Positions 47,972-55,792 of a DNA stretch of 64,000 nt are shown piece after piece. How positions within the stretch are numbered: the first letter of the stretch is position 1; each line of letters starts with the position of its first letter. Under the pieces are notes generated by a model. That model was not told where the DNA came from and made no database searches. It worked only from the letters and a program-made list of their open reading frames with translations. The DNA is from Picocystis sp. L7 (taxonomy: Eukaryota > Chlorophyta > Picocystophyceae > Picocystales > Picocystaceae): the NCBI GenBank assembly GCA_020975725.1, contig QXJR01000028.1, positions 124,001 to 188,000 on the forward strand. The letters run 5' to 3'. A program made the translations under genes and the position numbers.

Positions 47972-49435
47972 ATGAAGAGCATGAAAGCTCAGGCACACGC
48001 TGGACCGGTCCTGCGAGCGGGAACGGCCCGTGCGGCCGCGGAAGGACCGGCGGCGCGTCCGCAGGTGCAACGAGCGCAGGCGAAGAGCGTGCTGGGCGCA
48101 ACGCCGCGCGCCTTGGCCACCGACACGAGGGAACTGTTCCCTGCAGACGTGGTGCACGCGGGAAACGCGTCCTCCACCCGCTCGCTGTCGGCACAGGCGA
48201 GAGAAGTGGCCCAACTGGCGGCCGAAGCCGCCGCACTGGCCGCAGAAGCAGAGGCGCTGGAACAAGAGCAGTTCCCGACGCACGAGGACCTGAAGCGACT
48301 GGAACGCGCGAGGGAGAAAGAAAGGGTGCACCAGAGGAGGAGCCAACAGAGCCGAGCGGCCTCGTCCCAAGCCGTGCGGGTAAGGATCAACGCCGACAAC
48401 CAACAAGTGATGCAAAGACGAAACGCAAGGAGGCAGAAGAGGAACGCCTCCGTCGGACAAGGAATGGCGTCGGCCAGGAGGGTTCGAGACGTGGGAGCCA
48501 CCGCCCAGACCAACGTCGCGAACGGTGCGCCCACGAGCAACGCCACGCCAGGAAACCGAAAGAACGCAGGACAAGAAGAAGAAGGGCTCGACCTCGTGAG
48601 GATCTACCTCAAAGACATCGGACAGTACGACCTGCTCAACAGCGAGCAGGAGGTCCAGCTCGCCAAGGAAATCCAGGACCTGCTCATGCTGGAACGGGTG
48701 CGGGACGACCTGCACATCGATCTCGAGAGGGCTCCCACCACCAAGGAATGGGCGGACGCCACCGGGCTCCCCGTGGCCGTGTTCATGAAGCGAATGGAAA
48801 GGGGCAGGTGCGCCAAAAACCACATGATCAGTGCCAACCTCAGGCTGGTGGTCTCCATCGCCAAGAAGTACGTGGGAAGGGGCATGTCGCTCCAGGACCT
48901 CATCCAGGAAGGAAGCATGGGGCTGATCAGGGGTGCAGAGAAGTTCGACCACACCAGAGGTTACAAGTTTTCCACGTACGCGCACTGGTGGATCAGGCAG
49001 GCAGTCACACGTTCCATCGCCGATCAGTCCCGCACCATCAGGCTGCCCGTGCACCTGTTTGAGATTATGTCTAGGATCAAGAAGACGACGAAGAAACTGG
49101 AAGAGAGCCTGATGAGAAAGCCCACGAACGAGGAGATTTCCCAGGCAATGGATATTCCGGAGGAGAAGCTAGAGAAGATTTTTAAAGCAGCCCTTCTGCC
49201 CGTCTCGCTGGAAGCACCAATTGGAAACAGCGGGGAACCCCAAGCACGCACCCTGGGGGATACACTGGAAGACGAGAGTGTGGAATCACCTGACGACACT
49301 GCACTGGCCACGCTCCTCGGTGAAGACTTGGAGAACGTTTTGAACACGCTGAATGCCCGCGAGGGCGATGTCTTGAGGCTGCGTTACGGCTTGGACGATG
49401 GCAAGCAGAAGACATTGGAGGAGATTGGAAATTAT

Positions 49436-49467
<32 letters not shown>

Positions 49468-49600
49468 AGAAGCGAAAGCGCTACGCAAGCTGAGGCAGCC
49501 ATCCAGGAACTCCGTTTTAGGGGAATACTTGGAGTTCATGGAGGAGCCGGAGGAGGTTTCAGACATCGAAGAATCCTGGCTCAGCCTTAACTGCTTGTGA
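47972..49600 (+). CDS. SIG: Plastid RNA polymerase sigma-70 factor
   Basis: The protein has 542 aa. An Ala/Arg-rich N-terminus (~1-190) is a plastid transit peptide plus a variable coiled region (EVAQLAAEAAALAAEAEALE). Region 1.2 starts DLVRIYLKDIGQYDLLNSEQEVQLAKEIQ. Regions 2.1-2.4: NLRLVVSIAKKYVGRGMSLQDLIQEGSMGLIRGAEKFDHTRGYKFSTYAHWWIRQAVTRSI. Region 3: PVHLFEIMSRIKKTTKKL; region 4: [49 protein letters not shown]. It directs the bacterial-type plastid polymerase to -35/-10 promoters. The start MKSMKAQAHAG is preferred over non-ATG upstream frame. Confidence 0.95.
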
Positions 49601-50431
49601 TGATCCTGCATTTAGATGCATTGTTTTTTTAGTGCTGTGACTCGTGGTTGTACGATCAAATAATCTCGGGCGCACGTCACGACGGCGCGTGTGGGTGAAG
49701 TTGCCACACTTTGGAGGAGTGACTGTGAAGCGAGTGACGGCTCCTCAAACTCCCTAGTACATACTTATGTAAATCTCGTATGCAGTTCTTGCGTTGGAAC
49801 TTTCCGTTGTCCTTTGCACCCACGAAGCTCATGCAGGCATCTCGAGGCGCACGCGTCCCAACCCGATGCTTGTGTGGTGGATCGAGGGGGAGGTGATGCT
49901 GCGCACCTCTCGGCTATGCCTCGGAATTCGTCGAGAGCTTCGGCTCTTTGCCGTCTTGCCGGGAAGCACTGGCCTGGCCTGCGTGCGATCGATGTTGCGC
50001 TTGAACCATCTTGCATCGAGACCACCTTGCACCCTTCTGGACAAAACGGTTCCGTTCTGCCTGATCCACGCCTATTGTCTTCGACGGAGGCTTGCACTTG
50101 CACAGGTTCCATGATTCTCTCGATCGATCATCGATGGCATCGACCGACCCTGATTTGCATTCGATCATGGAATCCCTTTGCCTCTGCATGGTGCTGTTGG
50201 AGTTTGGACGGCCACGGTCCTCTTGGTGTGTCCTCTGGTTCTTTCCCGTGCACCGTCCACCCATCTGGGTTGGTGGTGTGGATCTCTCCTTCCTCCTTCC
50301 CACCACCACGTCTGTTCCCATCCTCTCGGGGATGCTTGCAGGCTTGGGTGGGTCCTTGTCCTTGTGTGGGTTTGGGTGAGGGAGAGGGGGCTGGCCATGG
50401 ACGTCGCCATCACGTCCATTCGACCTCGACG
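49601..50431. other. Intergenic region with unassigned small ORFs
   Basis: An 831 bp gap. AATAAT at about 49660 may end the sigma transcript. A minus-strand ORF at 49765-50112 has six or more Cys (CPEGCK, DACASRCLHELRGC) and a plus ORF at 49794-50114 overlaps it; neither is recognisable. The rest is GC-rich upstream DNA of METTL17. Confidence 0.35.
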
Positions 50432-51811
50432 ATGGCGTCGGCAAGGGCCACGCACGCCATGACGGCCCTCCGTGCGGCGGTCTCGCGCGCCTCCCGCCGA
50501 GATTTGGGACTGGCACGCGTGCCTGCGTCCTGGGACGCGGCCGCAGCCGCCGCCATGCGCGCTCGCAATCGTCGAAGGGTGCGCGCACACGTCCGGGACG
50601 AGGACGGTGCGTCGGCTTCGCGTGCCGACGCGGCTTCGGCGCACGCCGCCTCGCGCGCTCCGCTGTGTTTCGCGGCGGTTCGACGTGCTCTGGAGGAAGT
50701 GGCGTGGCGCAGGCCGCTCTGGAGTCCGCAGGACGTGCTCTGCGATCACGCCAAGGTCGGCGAAGGATTGCTCGCCGCCGTCGAGGCATGGCCGTCGGTG
50801 CGTCGCGCCATGGCGGTGGAGCCGGACGAGGCCATGGCGCAACTCGGCGACCACCTGATGCGTCGTGGCGGACCGAAGGACCTCGCCGTGCGCTGGATGA
50901 AGTCCTGGAAAGGCGTGCGAGGTCCCTTCGACTTGGTCCTGTGCGCCTACGCCGCGTCGGAACGCGTCGAAGACGTCGATGCGCGCATCGATGCGCTCTG
51001 GGAGAGCACTGGAGACGTGCTGCTGCTGCTGGAGAAAGGAGACGTGGAGGGATTCGATGCGGTGCTGCGTGCCAGGACCAGGATCTTGGCACGTGGAGAT
51101 GGACACGTCCTGGCCCCTTGCGCCCACGAAGGCACCTGTCCGCTGCAAGGTGGGACGCGCAGATGTCGCGTGTCGCAAAGGCTGGAACGTGCACAGGCGC
51201 AGCGACTCGCACTGGGTGCGAACCGCACCTTTGGCGACGCCTCGTTCTCCTACGTGATCCTGCAGAAAGGAAAGCGATCCAAGCGACGCCGCCACACGCA
51301 GGATCCGACGATCTGGGAGGCGCTCGCCAACGAAGGGGTCGCCGCAGGTCCTTACGCGCAGCTGCAACATCCATGGAAACCACACCTGGAAGACCTGCTG
51401 ACCCTCGGGGAAACGGTGGAACACGAAGCAGACATATCCCTCCAAGCACCCGGACCCGAACCTGCGGGAGATGATGCGGAAGGAAACGATGTGGACGAAG
51501 AACGGAGCATCAAACACAGGCTGGAATCCGCGCCGGTGGTGCAAGCCATGGCGGCAGAACTGGCGGCCAACCGCGAGGAGTGGGGCAGGATGGTGGAAGT
51601 GCCGAAGAAACGGTCGAGACACGTGCGGTTCCACGTGTGCAGGCCGTGCACGGACCAGCAGGGCAACACGGACTTCAGGAACGGAGAGCTTGTCGAACAC
51701 ATACTCACCAAAGCCAAGCACCACGAAAGCAAGCACGCAGGCTACTCTCCCTATCGACAAGCCAGAAAAAGCAGCCTCGGAGACCTCTGGCCCTTCCCTT
51801 TGCGTGCGTGA
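50432..51811 (+). CDS. METTL17: Rsm22/METTL17-like mitoribosome assembly protein
   Basis: The protein has 459 aa. Family landmarks: WSPQDVLCDHAKVGEGLLAAVEAWPSVRRAMAVEPDEAM, FDLVLCAYAASE, then ARTRILARGDGHVLAPCAHEGTCPLQGGTRRCRVSQRLERAQ (the Cys cluster that binds a 4Fe-4S cluster in METTL17) and FSYVILQKG. Rsm22/METTL17 supports small mitoribosomal subunit assembly. The Gly-rich SAM loop seen in active methyltransferases reads LCDHAKVGEGL here, so methyl transfer is doubtful. The start MASARATHAMTALRAAVSRASRRDLG is a good mitochondrial presequence; the open frame upstream to 49691 is not coding-like. An AATAAA-like AAATAAAAG lies ~65 bp past the stop. Confidence 0.86.
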   Translation: MASARATHAMTALRAAVSRASRRDLGLARVPASWDAAAAAAMRARNRRRVRAHVRDEDGASASRADAASAHAASRAPLCFAAVRRALEEVAWRRPLWSPQDVLCDHAKVGEGLLAAVEAWPSVRRAMAVEPDEAMAQLGDHLMRRGGPKDLAVRWMKSWKGVRGPFDLVLCAYAASERVEDVDARIDALWESTGDVLLLLEKGDVEGFDAVLRARTRILARGDGHVLAPCAHEGTCPLQGGTRRCRVSQRLERAQAQRLALGANRTFGDASFSYVILQKGKRSKRRRHTQDPTIWEALANEGVAAGPYAQLQHPWKPHLEDLLTLGETVEHEADISLQAPGPEPAGDDAEGNDVDEERSIKHRLESAPVVQAMAAELAANREEWGRMVEVPKKRSRHVRFHVCRPCTDQQGNTDFRNGELVEHILTKAKHHESKHAGYSPYRQARKSSLGDLWPFPLRA

Positions 51812-51918
51812 ACGAATCGGGCGATGGATACGCCCAGGACGTGGGTGGGTGGGGGCACGAATAAGACAAGAAATAAAAGATAGAGTGGACCCTGGGACTG
51901 GGCAGCATCCAATCCCGA

Positions 51919-51924
51919 TTTATT
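51919..51924 (-). terminator. AATAAA overlapping the LpxB-like stop codon
   Basis: The minus strand reads ACT CAA TAA ATC; AATAAA spans the stop. Confidence 0.6.
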
Positions 51925-53335
51925 GAGTGTCTACGAAACGGTCCCATATCTCGCTGGCAATGCGAACCGCTGCACCCTCTTCCCCCATGCGTAAGCGCCC
52001 GTTCTCCTTGCAGGACTGGCGAAAAGTCGCGTCGTGAAGAACGCTCACCACCGCGGACCCCGCCTGCGTGGGGTTCTCGCACAGCACAAGCGATTCTCTT
52101 CCCAGCAACCGTTCCTGGAGCTTGGCAAAATGTTCGGTGAATTGCGGTCCTTCCCCCGCAAAGGTGACCACCGGCTTCCCTAGACCCACGAACTGCTCCG
52201 TGGCCGTTCCGGCCATGGCCAAAGCAATGTCCGCGGATCGAAGTGCGTTTCCAAACCCCCCACAGAACCACAGCAGGATGCATTCCTCGTGCCCCACGAG
52301 CTGAAACTCCGTGAATCCGTCGTGGCTGTCCACCATGTACCATCCTTGGCTCCTCATCGCCGCCTCGAAGGGGGCCACGTCCCAGGCTGGGGGATATGGG
52401 CAGAGGTAGGAGATCTTTGGATGCAGCTGAGCTGCAACTTTGGCCGCTTTGAGAAGCTCTTCCCAGTTCCTCAACACTTCCCCGTCTCTCGTGCCAGGAA
52501 GAATGAGGACTTTGGCCACCGTTTCCGGGATGCTTTCCAGCCTGGCGTTGAGTCCTGGTCGGTTCTCTGCAACCACGCCATCCATCATGGGATTTCCCAA
52601 CGACGCCACCCTGCTCCGGAATGCCTCCGGCAGTGCCTCTTGAAGGCATTTGGCCGTGATTCCGTCCCTTGGCACGATCAGACGACAGGCTTCGGACATC
52701 ATGAGCGCTCGCTCGTGCGGCATGTAGGTGCACGTGGGCGACAGGAGTCGAGAGGGCAGCGAAGCAGGATCGTCGTAGAAGCTCCCGTCCGGTAGTCGCT
52801 CGTAGAACTCCGATTTGGCACATCCCACGAAGGCGAAGGGGGTGTTTCCTCCTGCTGCAGCCGCCATGAAGAGCGGCACGACGTCTCCGACGGCCAAGAT
52901 GGCCTGTTTGTGTTCCTTTCCTTCCCAGTTCATCCCTGGATCCGTTCTTGTCCCTTCGACCACGTCGTACTCTCCCTTGGTGCCTGGCGCTTCGTCCTTC
53001 CAAGCGTCTATGGACGCCATTTGCTTCATGGTGAGCCCAGCGAGACCAGCTTGCAGGTCTTCCATCCAAAGCTTGGGATCCCACTTGAGGAAACCACCAC
53101 TCGGCATGGGCTCCAGGGGACCACGCAGAGCCACGCCTGCGCGCACGTAGGCTCCACCTTTGCCCACGACGGGCAGTGCCTTGGTTTCCAGAGCTCCGTT
53201 CCTCTCCTGGGCGTGCTTCTTCAGCGCCTGCAGCACGGCCGCAGCGACGGCATCCTCGCCGTGGCCATTGCTCACCGCCAACAACCTCAGTTTCGGTCCG
53301 CTCGGGTTGGCTTTCTGCGTCCCAAAGGCGCGCAT
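51920..53335 (-). CDS. Cyanobacterial/plant LpxB-like glycosyltransferase (TIGR03492 type)
   Basis: The protein has 471 aa. LRLLAVSNGHGEDAVAAAVLQAL, LPVVGKGGAYVRAGV, PSGGFLKW, ILAVGDVVPLFMAAAAGG.PFAFVGCAKSEFY, LIVPRDGITAKCLQE, ASLGNPMMDG, VLILPGTRDGEVLRNW and ADIALAMAGTATEQFVGLGKPVVTFAGEGPQF form a GT-B fold of the lipid-A-disaccharide-synthase-related family found in cyanobacteria and plastid-bearing eukaryotes. Substrate unknown; a plastid lipid-linked sugar transfer is inferred. The start at 53335 (MRAFGTQ) leaves a short presequence. AATAAA overlaps the stop. The gene is divergent from the ShKT gene. Confidence 0.85.
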   Translation of the reverse strand: MRAFGTQKANPSGPKLRLLAVSNGHGEDAVAAAVLQALKKHAQERNGALETKALPVVGKGGAYVRAGVALRGPLEPMPSGGFLKWDPKLWMEDLQAGLAGLTMKQMASIDAWKDEAPGTKGEYDVVEGTRTDPGMNWEGKEHKQAILAVGDVVPLFMAAAAGGNTPFAFVGCAKSEFYERLPDGSFYDDPASLPSRLLSPTCTYMPHERALMMSEACRLIVPRDGITAKCLQEALPEAFRSRVASLGNPMMDGVVAENRPGLNARLESIPETVAKVLILPGTRDGEVLRNWEELLKAAKVAAQLHPKISYLCPYPPAWDVAPFEAAMRSQGWYMVDSHDGFTEFQLVGHEECILLWFCGGFGNALRSADIALAMAGTATEQFVGLGKPVVTFAGEGPQFTEHFAKLQERLLGRESLVLCENPTQAGSAVVSVLHDATFRQSCKENGRLRMGEEGAAVRIASEIWDRFVDTQ

Positions 53336-54135
53336 GAATCCCCAAAGCACCGATACGGATCCTTCGGAACGGTATTCGGTCCTTCCCTTCTCGTGGTTCG
53401 ACGTCGGCGATCGATGCGACGCCTACGAACGTCGTCCGACGACGTGTGCGCATCGTCGGTCCAAAGGGAGGGAATCGACCCCCCCTGTCGCAACCATCCG
53501 TACCCGTACGTACCGTACGGAAGCGGACGGGCGATGGCGTCGATCGGTCTCTCGGACGTGCGCTGGCTTGGCGCAGCGCATGGCATGGCATTGGCGAGCG
53601 AACGAGAAGGGGGAAGGGAGGTGGAATCTTCGAGGATGGACGGGTGGCGATCCTTCTGCGTCGCGCTTTCGAAGTTGAGAGGGTGGGAAGTGCGGTTGGA
53701 TGGGATTCGGAAGGGTCGGAGGCCGCCCTCAGTTCGATGTCCATCCGGCGCATCGTTCGGATCGCGGCCGATTCCGTGCACACGCACGGCTATCCATACC
53801 CTGCACGCACTTTCCTCCGAGTGAAGGCGAGCCTGCACCCCATCATGGACGCACTTGCACCGTCGTGTGTGATGGTTTCGGGGATCACGTGTACCCAATG
53901 GTTCCCTGTCCTGCGTGCCCATGGGTCCAAGGACCCGATCACGTGATCCAGGCACGTTTCCCTTAGGATCCCTGGGGAAACGTGCACCGTACGTCCTGGG
54001 GTCGGACCCTGGTGGCCTTCGATTCGGCTCTGAAGACGAGACCGAACAAGGAAGGTGGGGAGAAACCAGGGGTCCGACCCCAGCCTGTCACAAAGAGGGG
54101 TTCTGGACGTGGAGGGATCGACGGTGTGCCGGCCG
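53336..54135. promoter_or_regulatory. Upstream region of ShKT gene with several palindromes
   Basis: An 800 bp gap. It contains the palindrome GATCACGTGATC at 53937-53948, a hairpin with 11 bp arms GCACGTTTCCC/GGGAAACGTGC at 53952-53962 and 53975-53985, and an inverted pair TGGGGTCGGACCCTGG at 53997-54012 with its near-complement at 54066-54082. The ORFs here (53446-53946 +, and a minus frame) have no recognisable content. Confidence 0.5.
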
Positions 54136-54642
54136 ATGGCCGCGCACGCCGTGCTCTCGCCACAGCGACAGCCGAAGTCGATGGCCGCCGGGATGGATCG
54201 CGTGCTGGTGCTCGTCCTGGTGCTGTTCACCGTGGTGCTGTGGACGTGCTTCGAAACGACGCACAAAGAAAGGGTGGGAATGGTACGAGAGCAACTGGCC
54301 AAAGCCAAGCGGGAAAGAAGGAAAAGCCAAGCCAAAGCCAACCGGAGAGAATTCAGGAAAGTGTTCGTGCACGTGGACAGGTGCGTCGATGAGATCGCGG
54401 AATGCAAGTCCATGTCGAACAATCGCATGTGTTCCATGCCTTTCGTCCGAGACACGTGCAAGCTCAGCTGCGGGATCTGCGATCCGACGAGATCCGACAG
54501 AATTGCATCCGAAGAAGCAAGGAAGGGAGTGACGTTGTGCTACGATCTGAACGACAACTGCCCAGCGCTTTCAGAGGAACCGAGCTTCTGCGAATCGGAC
54601 GAAGCAGAACTCCGATGCAGGGAATCCTGCGGGCTGTGCTAA
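54136..54642 (+). CDS. Single-pass membrane protein with two ShKT domains
   Basis: The protein has 168 aa from the ATG at 54136; later in-frame ATGs at 54181 and 54193 would place the hydrophobic segment DRVLVLVLVLFTVVLW right at the N-terminus, as a signal anchor. A basic Lys/Arg linker follows. Two six-Cys modules come next: CVDEIAECKS...MCSMPF..DTCKLSCGIC and CYDLNDNCPAL..SFCESDEAELRCRESCGLC, both ending CxxxCGxC. ShKT modules act extracellularly or with prolyl hydroxylases and proteases. No catalytic domain is attached. A secreted or cell-surface, disulfide-rich role is inferred. Confidence 0.82.
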   Translation: MAAHAVLSPQRQPKSMAAGMDRVLVLVLVLFTVVLWTCFETTHKERVGMVREQLAKAKRERRKSQAKANRREFRKVFVHVDRCVDEIAECKSMSNNRMCSMPFVRDTCKLSCGICDPTRSDRIASEEARKGVTLCYDLNDNCPALSEEPSFCESDEAELRCRESCGLC

Positions 54643-54790
54643 CAGGAGCATCTCGTGCTTGAACCAAGCACAGCCAAGGCTCAAAAGGGTACACTCACCA
54701 CGCCACGCACAACCCACGCACCGCACGAAAAAAAACTGGGCCGAACGAAAGAACAGCAACATTGGATCCATCGAATTCGGCACACGATTC

Positions 54791-54796
54791 TTTATT
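54791..54796 (-). terminator. AATAAA overlapping the TRAPPC3 stop codon
   Basis: The minus strand reads GAG TAA TAAAG, so the stop begins the AATAAA signal. Confidence 0.6.
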
Positions 54797-55539
54797 ACTC
54801 GTCGTCTTTGAATGGGTACTCTTCGGGGATCCGCTCCAGCAAACGCAGGCGAATCTCGGTGACCTCGTCCCCTTTCAACACGTCTCGCTCTATGGTCGCC
54901 TGCACTCTCAGGGACACTTGGAGCAACGCTCCACGCAAGACACCACAAAGCATGTTGCAATAAACCAGATTGGCATATTTTTCAGGTATTTCTACGTGAT
55001 CGATCATCGGGTTGTCCTCCAGGCACAAACTGCACTCCGTTTTGTCCTCGTTCCACTTCCCCACGGTGGCGCTCACTCCCAAGAACATCCGAAAGGCAGA
55101 GCTGGCGATGGTTTCCACGGTGCCTTCGAAGCTGCTGCATTTGTCCGCCTCGGACTTGGCAAGGAAGTCGTCGATGATGCGCACCCCGACGTTGTAGCCC
55201 CTGTCGGTCGCACGTCGCAGCAGGTCCGTCGTCGGTCAGTCCTGAGTTTCGCGAGGCCCGCGCTCATTCCACCTTCGTCCACGTGCTGCTGTTTTTCTAT
55301 CCTCACATTTCATCCAGCTGCTTGTTGACCTCGTCCAGGTCCTCGTAGTCCTCGATGAGCTGACGCACCACGGCACCGTAGGTGAAGGTGAACAGCTCGG
55401 CGTTCTGGACGCGTGCAGGCGCGGTCAGTCCCGTCCTTTCGCTCACCCACGCTTCCTGTCGGCTCCTGAACTTGCCGACACGCACCACCTTCTCCACGTT
55501 GGCGTGGCTGGGTGCCGTTCGCGATGCATTCGCTTTCAT
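54795..55539 (-). CDS. TRAPPC3: TRAPP complex subunit 3 (Bet3), three exons
   Basis: Exons 55489-55539, 55307-55404 and 54795-55200 give 184 aa, the usual Bet3 length. They encode MKANASRTAPSHANVEK, then NAELFTFTYGAVVRQLIEDYEDLDEVNKQLDEM, then GYNVGVRIIDDFLAKSEADKC with LVYCNMLCGVLRGALLQV and GDEVTEIRLRLLERI. Introns: 55405-55488 (84 bp, GTGGTG...CAG, phase 0) and 55201-55306 (106 bp, GTGAGG...CAG, phase 2), each with CTGAC 19 or 34 nt before the end. The reconstructed protein aligns with plant and human Bet3, including the palmitoylated-Cys/channel region. It tethers ER-derived vesicles at the Golgi. Confidence 0.92.
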
Positions 55540-55792
55540 CGCCAAGCTTTCCTGGGCATCGAATGGTCCTTTGCACCGTCGACCGTCGGCTTCCCCCCTG
55601 TTCTCCCCCTCGGAGAGAACATTCTCCCCCCTCATGGACCGAATAAAGACCGCTATTACGGCCTGTTTTTGAAAGACCGTCCGTGGACCGTAGAAAGACC
55701 GTGAATGGACCGAAGCACGACGGTGCCACCATCAGGCAGAACCGCGCGGCGCCGATCGGCGCGCCACGCCTGATCCGTCCGAACTCGCGACC
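55540..55792. promoter_or_regulatory. Divergent promoter TRAPPC3 / UBE2O with six GACCG repeats
   Basis: GACCG occurs at 55637, 55648, 55675, 55686, 55697 and 55708, several in the form GAAAGACCGT with ~11 bp spacing, one helical turn. Part of the block (GAAAGACCGTCC) also occurs upstream of ZIP at about 37021. Confidence 0.55.

Noticed and set aside
49765-50112. Cys-rich minus ORF as a CHCH protein
   Set aside because: The Cys spacing is not CX9C or CX3C twin and an overlapping plus ORF is equally long; not enough support to call.
51705-53783. A 692-codon minus ORF over the LpxB-like gene
   Set aside because: No domain content; it is a frame shadow of the LpxB-like coding region.
55303-55635. 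110-codon ORF as an independent gene
   Set aside because: It contains TRAPPC3 exons 1-2 read through an intron; splicing restores Bet3.
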